NCBI RefSeq assembly: GCF_003234855.1
Contig: NZ_QKTO01000009.1
Span: 1 to 64,000 of the forward strand
Length of the DNA: 64,000 nucleotides
From: Curtobacterium sp. MCBD17_032
GTDB taxonomy: Bacteria; Actinomycetota; Actinomycetes; Actinomycetales; Microbacteriaceae
Direction: 5' to 3'
Positions within the stretch are counted from its first letter, which is position 1, and each line of letters opens with the position of its first letter. The position numbers and the translations under genes were made by a program. The notes beneath the pieces were generated by a model, which worked only from the letters and a program-made list of their open reading frames with translations, was not told the DNA's origin and made no database searches. Below, piece by piece: positions 14,736-25,904 of this stretch.

Positions 14736-17700
14736 TCACTGGAAGTCCCGCGACCGTGTCCGGACGGCGAGCGGGAGGTGCTCGATGCGGTCCGCGACGA
14801 GGTTGACCACCCCGTCCGGTGACCGCTCGAGGATCCCCCGCACGATGACCGCAGGTGACTCCCGCGCCACCCGGCGGTACCGGCCCCACACCCCGACGCT
14901 GCAGATGACGTTCACCAGGCCGGACTCGTCCTCGACGTTGAGGAACGTGATCCCCGACGCCGTCGCCGGGCGCTGCCGGTGCGTCACGATCCCGCCGACC
15001 TCCACGCGCCGGCCGGTCTCCGCCGTCCTGGTGTCCTCGACGCTGAGCACCCCGCGCGCCGACAACCGCTCGCGGAGGTGCCCGACGGGGTGGTCGTCCG
15101 TGGACATCCCCGTCGACCACATGTCCGCGATGAGGACGTCCCCGCTCGTCATCTGCCCGAACAGCGGCGGCTGCACGACGACCTGGGTGTCCGGCAGCTG
15201 GTCGGGGCGCTCCGCCGCCGCCTGCGCCGCCGACCACATGCCACCACGACGATCGACCCCGAGCGACTCGAACGCGTCCGCGGCCGCGAGCGCCTCGAGC
15301 TGCGCGGTCGACAGGCCCACGCGGCGCGCGAGGTCGGACATGTCCGAGAACGGTCCGTTCGCCCGCCGTTCGGCGATGATCCGCTCGGCACTCCGGCGGC
15401 CGAGCGACGCGACCTCGGCGAGGCCGAGCCGGACCGCGAACGCACCGTCCCGGCGGTGTGCGGCGGTGTCGTCGGCGGCGTCCCGGTCGAAGGGCAGCAC
15501 CGGCGGCTGCTCCGTCGCCAGGCAGGAGTCGTGCCCGCGCCCGTCGTGCCCGTGCCCGTCGTGTCCGCCGAGTGGCTCGAGCGTCGCGTCGACCTCGGAC
15601 CGTAGGATGTCCGGCCGGAGCACCCGCACGCCGTGCCGCCGGGCGTCGGCGACGAGGGTCTGCGGCGAGTAGAACCCCATCGGCTGCGCCCGGAGCAGCG
15701 CCGCCAGGAACGCCCCCGGGTAGTGCAGCCGCATCCACGCACTCGCGTAGACGATGAGCGCGAAGCTGATCGAGTGGCTCTCCGCGAAGCCGAAGTTCGC
15801 GAACGCCTGGATCTTGGCGTAGATGGCGTCGGCGTCCTCGCCGTGGATGTCGTTCTCCGCCATGCCCCGGTAGAGCTTGTCCCGGAGCCGGTCGATCTTC
15901 TCGAGGCCGCGCTTCGAGCCCATCGCCCGACGGAGCAGGTCGGCATCGTCCCCGGAGCAGTTGCCGACCGCGATCGCCATCTGCATGAGCTGCTCCTGGA
16001 ACAGCGGCACCCCGAGCGTGCGCTCGAGCACCGGTTCCAGCGCGGGGTGGATGTAGGTCACGGGCTCCTCGCCCGTGCGTCGACGGATGTACGGGTGCAC
16101 CGCACCGCCCTGGATCGGCCCGGGGCGCACGAGGGCGACCTCGATCACGAGGTCGTAGAACCGACGGGGCAGCAACCGGGGCAGCGTGCCCATCTGCGCG
16201 CGGGACTCCACCTGGAACACCCCGATCGTGTCCGCCCGACAGAGTTGGTCGTAGACGCCCTGCTCCTCCTTCGGGATGGAGTGCATGTCCCACCGCTCCC
16301 CGCAGTGCTCGGCGGCCAGGTCGAAGGAGTACTGCAGCGCGGCGAGCATGCCGAGCCCGAGCATGTCGAACTTCACGAGCCCCATGTACGCGCAGTCGTC
16401 CTTGTCCCACTGCAGCACGGTCCGGCCGTCCATCCGGGCGTGCTCGATCGGCACGACCTCGCCCACGGGCCGGTCGGTCAGGACCATCCCGCCCGAGTGG
16501 ATGCCGAGGTGCCGCGGGAACCCGAGGACCTGCTGGGCCAGGTCGACCACCGGCTCCGGGATGTCGTGGTCCTGGCTCTCGGTGACGGACCCCCACCGCT
16601 CGACCTGCTTCGACCAGGCGTCCTGTTGTCCGGGGCTGTGCCCGAGCGCCTTCGCCATGTCCCGCACGGCGCCCTTCGGCCGGTAGGTGATGACGTTCGC
16701 GACCTGCGCGGCGTTGAACCGTCCGTACTTGTCGTAGACGTACTGGATGACCTCCTCGCGCCGGTCGGAGTCGAAGTCGACGTCGATGTCCGGTTCCTCG
16801 TCACGCATGGCCGACAGGAACCGCTCGAACGGCAGGCCGTACCGGATCGAGTCGACGGCGGTGATCTCGAGCAGGTAGCAGACGGCCGAGTTCGCAGCCG
16901 ATCCACGTCCCTGGCAGAGGATCCCCCGTCCGCGGGCGAACTGCACCATGTCGCGCACGATGAGGAAGTACCCGGGGAAGCCCTTGTCCTCGATGACCGA
17001 CAACTCGCGTTCGATGCGTTCCCGCTTGTGTGCGTCGACGCCGTCCGCGTCCCCGGGGTAGAACCGACGGGCCCCGCGCCAGGTCAGCTCGCGCAGCCAG
17101 CTCATCGCGGTGTGGCCGTCCGGCACGTCGAGGTCGGGCAACCCGGGCTTCGCGGTCTTCAGCTGGAAGCCGAGTTCGTCGGCGAGGACCACGCTCCGTT
17201 CCACGGCACCCGGCCACCGGGCGAACCGCCGGGCCATCTCGGCGCCGGAGCGGAGGTGCGCGGTGTCGGCGGCCGGCAGCCATCCGTCGATCTCGTCCAG
17301 ACTGCGGCGGGCGCGGACGGCTGCCAGGGCGGTCGCCACCGGGAACCGGTCCGGGGTGGCGTAGTGCACGTTCCCGGTCGCGACGACGGGCAGCGTGTGC
17401 CGGGCGGCGAGCGCCGCGAGGACGTCGTTCCGGGCGCTGTCGAGCGGATCGCCGTGGTCGGAGAGCTCCACGACGACGGACCCCGTCCCGAACCGGTCCA
17501 GCAGCGCCCGGAGCGCCTGGTCGGCGGCGCCCTCACCGCCGCGTTCGAGGGCCTGCCGGACGGTGCCCTTCCGACAGCCCGTGAGCACCCGCCACCGGCC
17601 ACCCGACCGTTCCGCCAGGTCGTCGAGGTCGTACCGGGGGCGCCCCTTCTCGGAGCCCGCGGCGAGGTGCGCGGCCGTCACCGCGCCGGCCATCCGGTGG

Positions 17701-18161
17701 TACCCGTCCTGCCCGTCGGCGAGGAGCAGCAGGTGGGAGCCCTCCGGGTCGGGCACGCCGTTCTGCGGCTCGGTCAGTCCGAGGGACAGCTCGGCACCGT
17801 AGACCGTGGTCACGCTCGGGTACGTCTCGGCGACCTCGGCCATCCGCGCGGCACCGTAGAAGCCGTCGTGGTCGGTGATCGCCAACCCGTGCAGGCCGAG
17901 GCGTGCGGCTTCCTCGAGCAGGTGCTCGGGCGCGCTCGCCCCGTCCAGGAAGCTGAAGGTCGAGTGCGCGTGGAGTTCCGCGTACGGCACCGCGGGTGGC
18001 GCGTCCGGCGAAGCGACGTCCGCCGGACGGTACGGCGCACGCTTCCGCGACCAGGCCGGACTGTCGCCGCCGTCGCCCTCGGGGGTCGTCCCCGGGCTCC
18101 GCTTGTCGGAGAGGGCGCGCTCGAACTGCGACCACGGGATCGGCGGGTTGTTGTACCCCAT
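14736..18161 (-). CDS. dnaE2: Error-prone DNA polymerase DnaE2 (ImuC)
   Basis: A 1141-aa C-family polymerase, close to the usual 1050-1150 aa. The N-terminal PHP domain starts near residue 75 (YAELHAHSTFSFLDGA, LAITDHDGFYG). The palm carries the catalytic acidic motif DIDVDFDSDRREE. Helix-hairpin-helix and OB segments follow (VGGIVTHRQRPATASG). With ImuA and ImuB it forms the actinobacterial mutasome for DNA-damage-induced mutagenesis and lesion bypass. ATG 18161 (MGYNNPPIPW) matches the typical family N-terminus. It lies 13 bases after imuB and is last in the LexA-controlled operon. Confidence 0.95.
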   Translation of the reverse strand: MGYNNPPIPWSQFERALSDKRSPGTTPEGDGGDSPAWSRKRAPYRPADVASPDAPPAVPYAELHAHSTFSFLDGASAPEHLLEEAARLGLHGLAITDHDGFYGAARMAEVAETYPSVTTVYGAELSLGLTEPQNGVPDPEGSHLLLLADGQDGYHRMAGAVTAAHLAAGSEKGRPRYDLDDLAERSGGRWRVLTGCRKGTVRQALERGGEGAADQALRALLDRFGTGSVVVELSDHGDPLDSARNDVLAALAARHTLPVVATGNVHYATPDRFPVATALAAVRARRSLDEIDGWLPAADTAHLRSGAEMARRFARWPGAVERSVVLADELGFQLKTAKPGLPDLDVPDGHTAMSWLRELTWRGARRFYPGDADGVDAHKRERIERELSVIEDKGFPGYFLIVRDMVQFARGRGILCQGRGSAANSAVCYLLEITAVDSIRYGLPFERFLSAMRDEEPDIDVDFDSDRREEVIQYVYDKYGRFNAAQVANVITYRPKGAVRDMAKALGHSPGQQDAWSKQVERWGSVTESQDHDIPEPVVDLAQQVLGFPRHLGIHSGGMVLTDRPVGEVVPIEHARMDGRTVLQWDKDDCAYMGLVKFDMLGLGMLAALQYSFDLAAEHCGERWDMHSIPKEEQGVYDQLCRADTIGVFQVESRAQMGTLPRLLPRRFYDLVIEVALVRPGPIQGGAVHPYIRRRTGEEPVTYIHPALEPVLERTLGVPLFQEQLMQMAIAVGNCSGDDADLLRRAMGSKRGLEKIDRLRDKLYRGMAENDIHGEDADAIYAKIQAFANFGFAESHSISFALIVYASAWMRLHYPGAFLAALLRAQPMGFYSPQTLVADARRHGVRVLRPDILRSEVDATLEPLGGHDGHGHDGRGHDSCLATEQPPVLPFDRDAADDTAAHRRDGAFAVRLGLAEVASLGRRSAERIIAERRANGPFSDMSDLARRVGLSTAQLEALAAADAFESLGVDRRGGMWSAAQAAAERPDQLPDTQVVVQPPLFGQMTSGDVLIADMWSTGMSTDDHPVGHLRERLSARGVLSVEDTRTAETGRRVEVGGIVTHRQRPATASGITFLNVEDESGLVNVICSVGVWGRYRRVARESPAVIVRGILERSPDGVVNLVADRIEHLPLAVRTRSRDFQ

Positions 18162-18174
18162 CAGCGTCCGTCCT

Positions 18175-19899
18175 TCACGTCGCGATCGCCTCTGCCCACC
18201 AGCGGTGGTCGGCGAGGACCAGGTACCACGCCCGCCCCTCGGCGTCGACGAGCTGCAGGCGGTGCAGTCGCCGTCCGCCCGACTCCCACCACCGCACGAC
18301 GAGCGGCCACGGCCCCGCCCACGCCGTGACGGGTGCGAACCGCCCACCGCGGTCACCGTCGGACCGGAAGCGTCCGGGTTCACCGGTCAGGGTGCCCCGG
18401 TCGTCGACGTCCACCGGGCCGCCGTCCGCCGTGACGACGTCCACCGGTCGTGGCCGTTCGAGGACCGTCGCCGGTGGCGGTCCGGGCAGCTTGCCCGGCC
18501 ACGGACGGTCACGGACCACCGCGAGGGCGCGCTCGCCCCCGACCGGAGCGTCCCCCCACGGCACGAGCACGATGCGTTCGGCCAGCGTCCGGCCGCCGCC
18601 GATCCGGGGCGTGACGACACCGTCGTGGCCGACCATGCCCTGCACGCGGGCCAGGCCGTGGTGCACCCGCTCGTCGGGCCCGGAGCCCCAGAGTCCACGC
18701 TCGTGGTTCGCGAGGTCGTCCACCGCGACGGGCTCGAGCACGACCGAGGTGACCGGCGCCTCGAGCCCGGTCGGGTCGACCCCGCCGGCGAGCTGCCAGC
18801 GCACCCGGTCCACCACGTCGGCGGCGTCGAACCACCGGGGGTGTGCCCACACCCGTTCGAGCAGGACGTCCCGCTCGTCGACGATGCCGACCCGGATCGT
18901 CGTCGCGACGAGGCCGGCGGCGCGGAGCTTGGCGGCGAAGTCGTCGGCGGAGCGGCGGAAGGCGAAGGCGATCTGGTCGGCGCGGTCGAGGGGTGGTTCG
19001 AAGGACGCCTGGACCTCGAGGTCGGGCGGGACCTCGCGCGCGGAGACCTCCCGCGGGTCGCGCCCGCCGGCGAGGCGGTGCAGGAAGGCCCCCGGGACGC
19101 CGAACCGGTCGCGCACCTGTTCGTCGGTGAGCGCGGCGAAGTCCCCGAGCGTCGCGATCCCGAGCCGGCCGAGCACCATCGCGAGGTCGGGGTCGCCGAG
19201 CACGCCGAGCGGCAGCGGGGCGAGGAACTCCGCCGACCCGCCGACCGGCACCATGCGGACGCGCTCCCCGGGCCGCCGCGGTCGTGCCCGTGCGGCCTGC
19301 TCGGCGGCGAACGGGGTGTCGGCGACCCCGGCCCGGACGCCCGGTGCGCCGTGGTCGGCCGCGATGCCCGCCAGGACGGTCGCCGCTGCCCGTTCTCCAC
19401 CGTGGTAGCGCGCCGGACCCCGGGCCCGCAGCGCGATCGTCCCGGGGCGCAGGACCTCCACACCCGGCGCAGCCTCTTCGATCGCGCGGATGACCGGCTC
19501 GAACGCACGGTGGTCGAGCGCGTCGTCGTACGGCTGGGTGACGAGGTCGGTGCAGCGCGCCTGCGCTTCCCGCACCCGCAGCCCACGGACCACCCCGACC
19601 TGCCGGGCCGAGGCGGAGCTGGCGAAGACCAGGCCCTTCGCGATGAGCGCGAACGGCTGTTCCGGGGGCGCTCCCGCTGCCCGGGCGGCCGCGATGACGG
19701 GCCAGTCCGGACACCAGAGGACGATCGTGCGGGTCGGCGGGGGCTCCGGCAGCCCCGCTCCCCTGCTGAGCGCGTCCGCACGGACGGCTCCCGCGTTCGG
19801 CAGCCCGACACCGGGCACCCCAGCACCGGTCAGCCCGGCACCGGTCAGTGCCGCGCCCTTCGGTGTGCCCACCAGCGCGCGGCGTCCGCGGGGGCTCAC
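18175..19899 (-). CDS. imuB: ImuB, catalytically inactive Y-family polymerase-like protein
   Basis: A 574-aa adaptor of the DnaE2 mutasome. The Y-family core begins with RTIVLWCPDWPV, where the metal-binding residues of active Y-family polymerases are not conserved, as expected for ImuB. The little-finger region and a C-terminal tail ending in YLVLADHRWWAEA follow; in mycobacteria ImuB links DnaE2 and ImuA to the beta clamp. GTG 19899 overlaps the imuA stop as GTGA. About 55 Gly/Ala-rich residues with GAGLTGAG-type repeats precede the core; this is either an unusual tail or means translation starts further in, though no better start codon is visible. Confidence 0.9.
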   Translation of the reverse strand: MSPRGRRALVGTPKGAALTGAGLTGAGVPGVGLPNAGAVRADALSRGAGLPEPPPTRTIVLWCPDWPVIAAARAAGAPPEQPFALIAKGLVFASSASARQVGVVRGLRVREAQARCTDLVTQPYDDALDHRAFEPVIRAIEEAAPGVEVLRPGTIALRARGPARYHGGERAAATVLAGIAADHGAPGVRAGVADTPFAAEQAARARPRRPGERVRMVPVGGSAEFLAPLPLGVLGDPDLAMVLGRLGIATLGDFAALTDEQVRDRFGVPGAFLHRLAGGRDPREVSAREVPPDLEVQASFEPPLDRADQIAFAFRRSADDFAAKLRAAGLVATTIRVGIVDERDVLLERVWAHPRWFDAADVVDRVRWQLAGGVDPTGLEAPVTSVVLEPVAVDDLANHERGLWGSGPDERVHHGLARVQGMVGHDGVVTPRIGGGRTLAERIVLVPWGDAPVGGERALAVVRDRPWPGKLPGPPPATVLERPRPVDVVTADGGPVDVDDRGTLTGEPGRFRSDGDRGGRFAPVTAWAGPWPLVVRWWESGGRRLHRLQLVDAEGRAWYLVLADHRWWAEAIAT

Positions 19900-20735
19900 G
19901 ACGCCACCGCGACGGGACGCAGGACCCGTCCGTCGACGGGCACCGCGGCGACCGCGGTCGTCGGGACGGCCGCGCGGACCGAGCCGTCCGCCGCGGGCAG
20001 GAGCAGTTCGGCACTCGTCGGTCGGACCGCACCGGCGCGCCCCGACGCGGTGACGGTCACCCGTCGCTCGGTGAGGTACCCGTGACCGTGGCCGATCCCG
20101 CTCCACCGGGACTCGGTGACGCGCAGGGTGACGTCCGCCCCGGGCCAGGACCCGAGCGCGACGAGTGCGGCCCCACGCTGCCGGAGGCGCGCGGAGAGCC
20201 GGGCGACGTCACCGGGCACCACGCGGCCGAGGGGGCGGGTGAGGACGATCTGTGCGACGTCGGCGAGGGCCGCGGTCACCGCGAGCCACTGGTCGCCCGG
20301 GTCCGGCACCAGCACGAGCCGTTCCAGGTCGATCCCCGCCGCTGCCGCCGCCTCCACCCCGAACGACGGCACACCCACCACCGCGCACCACGCACCGGCC
20401 GCCGAAGCCGCCTGCAGCATGGTCTGGGCGAGCAGCACCGACTCCGGCACGGCGTAGGTCCCACCCGCGCGGATCGCGCCGCCCGGCAGCAGCGGGGCGA
20501 GGGCGTCGGCGGTGGGCAACCCCTCGGTGTCCACCCGGGTGGACTCCATGTCGGCCACCCGGGAGCGCAGTGACGTGATCCGGTCGAGCGCCGCCCGCGC
20601 TGCTCCGACGTGGTCGGCCCCGCGGACCCCGTCGGCGTCACCGCGAGCAGCACCGCTCCGCCCGATGTGCTCGCGGTCACCGCGTCCGCGGTCGCTGCGC
20701 TCATCGGACGACCGGAGTGCCGTCGCCGTCTGCAT
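19896..20735 (-). CDS. imuA: ImuA, RecA-like mutasome protein
   Basis: A 279-aa protein with a RecA-like core: GGAIRAGGTYAVPESVLLAQ occupies the Walker A position but lacks a canonical GKT, as is common for actinobacterial ImuA. It works with ImuB and DnaE2 in SOS mutagenesis. ATG 20735 is chosen because it lies six bases after a -10 box in a TTGACA-N17-GAACAT promoter; the longer frame upstream would begin inside the LexA box. First gene of imuA-imuB-dnaE2. Confidence 0.9.
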   Translation of the reverse strand: MQTATALRSSDERSDRGRGDREHIGRSGAARGDADGVRGADHVGAARAALDRITSLRSRVADMESTRVDTEGLPTADALAPLLPGGAIRAGGTYAVPESVLLAQTMLQAASAAGAWCAVVGVPSFGVEAAAAAGIDLERLVLVPDPGDQWLAVTAALADVAQIVLTRPLGRVVPGDVARLSARLRQRGAALVALGSWPGADVTLRVTESRWSGIGHGHGYLTERRVTVTASGRAGAVRPTSAELLLPAADGSVRAAVPTTAVAAVPVDGRVLRPVAVAS

Positions 20736-20741
20736 GCCCTC

Positions 20742-20770
20742 ATGTTCGAACATGTGTTCGATGATGTCAA
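20742..20770 (-). promoter_or_regulatory. imuA promoter (leaderless, SOS-regulated)
   Basis: On the minus strand: TTGACA (20765-20770), a 17-base spacer, GAACAT (20742-20747), then six bases to ATG 20735. A LexA box overlaps the spacer and -10. Confidence 0.85.
20746..20761. promoter_or_regulatory. LexA (SOS) box 1, inside the imuA promoter
   Basis: TCGAACATGTGTTCGA, a perfect match to the actinobacterial SOS palindrome TCGAAC-N4-GTTCGA. It overlaps the -10 and spacer, so LexA binding would block polymerase. Confidence 0.93.
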
Positions 20771-20798
20771 CCGGCACCGACATCCGGTGGACAGCTGC

Positions 20799-20814
20799 TC
20801 GAACACCCGTTCGA
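20799..20814. promoter_or_regulatory. LexA (SOS) box 2, upstream of the imuA promoter
   Basis: TCGAACACCCGTTCGA, a second perfect SOS palindrome 53 bases (about five helical turns) from box 1, just after the pabB stop. Confidence 0.9.
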
Positions 20815-20817
20815 GGA

Positions 20818-22607
<1,790 letters not shown>

Positions 22608-22629
<22 letters not shown>

Positions 22630-23546
22630 GCGGCGGCGGACGAGGCGCCCGGCTCGAGCACGACGAGGCCGGCGTCCACGTCGGCGGCGAAGGCGTCCGC
22701 GTTGAAGGCGTTCGGCGCACAGGTCATCGGCTCGACGGCCAGACCCGCGCGGTGGTACCCGGGCACGACGTGGTCGGCGGTGTGCACCTGCGCCCACCCG
22801 CACTCCGGCCCGAAGGCCACTCGGACGCCGTGCCCGTCCGCCGCCGTGACGGTGATCGCCGCGATCCCGTCGGCGTCGCGGTCGAACCCGGTGAAGGCGT
22901 GGTCGATGAACCGCGAGCCGACCGGTGTCGGCGTGCGCAGGTCGAACTCGTCGTGGACCGGGACGAGGTCGGTCGGGATGAGCCGGTCCGCGGTGACCTC
23001 GAGCACCTCGGCCGCCGGGAGCGTCAGCGTCCAGTCGTCGACCGTGCCGGCGCCGGCGACGAGGTACGGGTGCGGGCCGGTGCCCCACGGTGCCCGGTCC
23101 TCGCCGGTGTTCGTGCCGGTGACGGTGGTGTGCAGGCCGTCGGCGTCGAGGCGGTACTCCACGCGGACCTCGACCCGGTAGGGGTAGCCCTCCTGCGGCT
23201 GCACGGTCGTGGCGAGCAGCACGCGGTCGGCGTCGTGCTCGAGCACCGCGAACTCGGTCCAGGCGACCAGGCCGTGCAGGGCGTGGGAGCGCTTCGGCTC
23301 GGTCAGGGCGAGTTCGTGCTCGGTCCCGCCGAAGGTGTACCGGCCGTCCACCACACGGTTCGGCCACGGGGCGAGGACGGCTCCGCGGAAGACCGGTCGG
23401 ACCTCGTCCGCGTCGAACGTGGTGACGAGGTCGCGGCCGTCGTGGCGGAGCGCCCGCAGGGTCGCACCGACGCTCGCGATGTCGGCGGTGTAGCCGGAGG
23501 AGGCGATCGACGTCTGGGACCCGGAACGGGGGGCTGCGCTGCTCAT
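22608..23546 (-). CDS. Aldose 1-epimerase (galactose mutarotase-like)
   Basis: A 312-aa beta-sandwich enzyme expected to interconvert alpha and beta anomers of hexoses. Family marks in order: AVLAPWPNRV, HALHGLV (His near residue 85), GTGPHPYL with the catalytic-type His, DHAFTGF, and LAVEPMTCAPNAFN carrying the catalytic Glu. Length is normal. ATG 23546 has a TACGCT -10 box six bases upstream, so the gene is probably leaderless; upstream sequence in frame runs into the tRNA terminator. pabB starts inside its 3' end, suggesting co-transcription. Confidence 0.9.
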
Positions 23547-23552
23547 GCGGTC

Positions 23553-23558
23553 AGCGTA
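23553..23558 (-). promoter_or_regulatory. -10 box of the leaderless epimerase gene
   Basis: TACGCT on the minus strand, six bases before ATG 23546. No good -35 is visible. Confidence 0.55.
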
Positions 23559-23655
23559 TCGGCCGCGGAGACCCCGACGGGCGACGGGACGAGCACCGGT
23601 GGAGAGCGTGCCCCGCCGCGGCACGTGCCCGGATGTCGGCGACTGCGGAACGGGA

Positions 23656-23688
23656 GAAGCCCCGCTGCTCGGAGAGCAGCGGGGCTTC
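23656..23688 (-). terminator. Terminator after tRNA-Ala
   Basis: A perfect 15-bp stem (23656-23670 with 23674-23688) with a 3-base loop, starting two bases past the encoded CCA end of the tRNA. Confidence 0.8.
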
Positions 23689-23690
23689 GG

Positions 23691-23766
23691 TGGTGGATCT
23701 GAGGGGACTCGAACCCCTGACCCCCTGCATGCCATGCAGGTGCGCTACCAGCTGCGCCACAGACCC
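23691..23766 (-). tRNA. tRNA-Ala (anticodon GGC)
   Basis: A full cloverleaf of 76 bases including an encoded CCA end. The acceptor stem GGGTCTG / CAGATCC has the G3-U70 wobble pair that identifies tRNA-Ala. The anticodon stem CCTGC/GCAGG holds the loop ATGGCAT, anticodon GGC, which reads GCC. The T arm contains GGTTCGAGTCC. No integrase or duplicated 3' end is nearby, so it is not visibly used as an attachment site. Confidence 0.97.
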
Positions 23767-23880
23767 ATCGGCCGCGAGCGGCCTGTCGGTGTTCCCCCGG
23801 TTCCCCGGAGGCACCAGTACAGCGTACACCACGCGGGGACGGGGGGACGAAATCGTCGCCGCCACCCGGGCGCGTCGCCG

Positions 23881-24273
23881 CTACGCGGTGTTTTCCGCTG
23901 CCTGCGCCTGGTCGACCGACAGCTCGAGCGGGATGACCGGGCAGTCCGACCAGAGGCGCTCGAGGGAGTAGTACTGGCGCTCTTCCTCGTGGAAGACGTG
24001 CACGACGATGTCACCGAAGTCGATCAGTGCCCACCGGCCTTCGCTCCGGCCTTCCCGACGCAGCGGCTTCGAGCCGGCCTCGAGCATGCGGTCCTCGATC
24101 TCGTCGGCGATGGCGAGCACGTTGCGCTCGTTGCGGCCGGTGGCGAGCAGGAAGACGTCGGTGAGCTGGAGCGGTCGGGTGACGTCGAGGGCGACGAGGT
24201 CCTCGGCCTGCTTGGAGTCGGCCGCTTGAGCGGCGATCTGCACGAGTTCGAGTGCGCGAGCGGAGGCGGTCAC
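23881..24273 (-). CDS. rsfS: Ribosome silencing factor RsfS
   Basis: A 130-aa RsfS/Iojap protein that binds uL14 on the large subunit and blocks 30S joining in slow growth. Family marks: DVFLLATGRNERNVLAIADEIEDRM, the EGRSEGRWALIDFGDIVVHVFH core, and a tail with YYSLERLW. GTG 24273 is preceded by GGAAGGA. A TATGAT -10 box at 24331-24336 gives a leader of about 55 bases. It lies downstream of nadD and a tail-anchored protein, the usual nadD-rsfS neighbourhood. Confidence 0.94.
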   Translation of the reverse strand: MTASARALELVQIAAQAADSKQAEDLVALDVTRPLQLTDVFLLATGRNERNVLAIADEIEDRMLEAGSKPLRREGRSEGRWALIDFGDIVVHVFHEEERQYYSLERLWSDCPVIPLELSVDQAQAAENTA

Positions 24274-24330
24274 GGATTCCTTCCGGTGGTCATCCCGACG
24301 AAGGCGTCGCGATGTTCATGATGGGTCACG

Positions 24331-24336
24331 ATCATA
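24331..24336 (-). promoter_or_regulatory. Candidate rsfS -10 box
   Basis: TATGAT on the minus strand matches the consensus at five of six positions. The -35 (TGGCCG after a 17-base spacer) is weak. Confidence 0.45.
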
Positions 24337-24404
24337 GGTCAGACCGCCGACGACGGCCATGCCGACGCCGAGGGGGCCCGGACCCGCGACTCGACGGTCG
24401 ACGA

Positions 24405-25904
24405 CTACGAGCCGAAGAAGTTGGTGGCCACGAGCGCGACCACGATCACGCCGGCCGCGACGACCCCGACCGCGCTGGCCGCGACGGCGAGCACCACCGG
24501 GGTCTTCGAGTCCTTGGGCTTCGCCGCGGCGAGGACGACCTGCCGCGTCGAGGTGTGGCTCGACACGGCACGGCTCGCGCGCACCGGGCTGGCGTCGGTC
24601 TCGGGCTGCTCGTCCTGCTGGTCGAGCAAGCGGTCGACCTCCGCACCGTCGATGGGTCGGTGCGACCCGGTCGAGGACAGCGAGGACGGCAGGTCGATCG
24701 ACCCGGTGAGGATGACCTCGCCGGTGGCGTTCAACGCACCGGTCGGGTCCGCCAGCGCCGAGTTCGGCAGGATGATCGCGTTCGACCGTGCCTCGGCGAC
24801 CCGGCGGGTGCCGGTTTCCTCGTCGTGGACCTCGGCGTCGTTCGAGTCGTGCGCGAACGTCGACCAGTGCCCGCTCGGCGCGTCGAACGCCGTGGTGACG
24901 GGCTTCGGCTCCCGGGCGGCGTCGGACGAGGCCGGACGGGAGGCGGACCCGGGCTGCGACGCCGAGCCGGGCCGGGCAGCGGACGCCGGGCCTGCCGCCT
25001 GGGCGTCGGCGGGCACGACGGGCAGCGGGACCTCGTTCGTGTCGTCGTCGTCCAGGTCGAGCGGGAACACCCCGGGGGCGGCGGCAGCGGAGGACGGGGC
25101 GGCTCCGGCCACGACGTCGTCGACCGGCGCCGCGGAGGGCGCGGCGGTCTCGAGGTCGCTCGGGTCCGCGTCGTGCGGCGCCCAGGTGGTGCGGTGCAGG
25201 CGCGGTTCCTCCGCGTGTGCAGCCGCCGCCTCGAGGGGCTCGATCGCGTCCGGGGAACCGTCGGCGGCCGTGGCCTGCTCGACGGCGGCCGGCTCGAGGT
25301 GCGACACCTCGGGGTTCGGCTCCTGCCAGTGCGAGGTCTCGCGCTCGTCGGCATCGGGACCGTCCGCCTGCCGGTCCGCGGGGTCGGTCGGGCCGGCGAA
25401 GCCGAAGGGCACCAGCGGGGCGCGCTCGGCGTCGCCGTCGGACGCAGCCGTCTCGGCCGGGGTCGGGAGGGACGGCACCTGCGCGTCCGGTGCCGGCACG
25501 GCAGCCGGACCGGACAGGGTGCCGAGCACGTCCTGCACGGTGCGGTCCGAGGAGTGCGGGGTCGGGTTCTGCAGCGGGACCGGGCGACCGCCCTGCTCCT
25601 GGGCCTCGCGGAGCAGCCGCAGCTGTCGACGGGACATCCCGCCCGTGCCGGGCACGATCTCCGTGGCCGACGCCGGCGGCAGGTCGGGGACACCCGACGC
25701 TGTGCCGGCGGACCGCGGCGCGGACGACTGGGCGGGTGCGGCGGTTCCGGGCGCGACGTGCGAGCCGGGACGACGGCGTGCCTCCGGTGTGCTGGCGGCG
25801 ACGGTCGGCGGTGGGGTCACGGGCTGGGCACCGCCGTTCGCGGCGCGCTCGCGCTCGCGCAACTGGCGCCGCGACAGGGGCGGCTGCGCGTCGGACGGAC
25901 TCAT
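24405..25904 (-). CDS. Tail-anchored low-complexity protein of unknown function
   Basis: A 499-aa protein that I cannot assign. It opens with [14 protein letters not shown] and has a second copy of the motif, [15 protein letters not shown], near residue 95. Residues about 40-430 are disordered in composition (Ala, Pro, Asp, Ser). A single hydrophobic helix near the C-terminus ([20 protein letters not shown]) is followed by only a few residues, so the protein is probably anchored with its bulk in the cytoplasm. ATG 25904 overlaps the nadD stop as ATGA. The location between nadD and rsfS suggests a housekeeping role, but nothing more can be said. Confidence 0.75.
   Translation of the reverse strand: MSPSDAQPPLSRRQLRERERAANGGAQPVTPPPTVAASTPEARRRPGSHVAPGTAAPAQSSAPRSAGTASGVPDLPPASATEIVPGTGGMSRRQLRLLREAQEQGGRPVPLQNPTPHSSDRTVQDVLGTLSGPAAVPAPDAQVPSLPTPAETAASDGDAERAPLVPFGFAGPTDPADRQADGPDADERETSHWQEPNPEVSHLEPAAVEQATAADGSPDAIEPLEAAAAHAEEPRLHRTTWAPHDADPSDLETAAPSAAPVDDVVAGAAPSSAAAAPGVFPLDLDDDDTNEVPLPVVPADAQAAGPASAARPGSASQPGSASRPASSDAAREPKPVTTAFDAPSGHWSTFAHDSNDAEVHDEETGTRRVAEARSNAIILPNSALADPTGALNATGEVILTGSIDLPSSLSSTGSHRPIDGAEVDRLLDQQDEQPETDASPVRASRAVSSHTSTRQVVLAAAKPKDSKTPVVLAVAASAVGVVAAGVIVVALVATNFFGS

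Noticed and set aside
23691..23766. tRNA-Ala considered as a phage or island attachment site
   Set aside because: No integrase and no repeated tRNA 3' end nearby; flanking genes are housekeeping genes.
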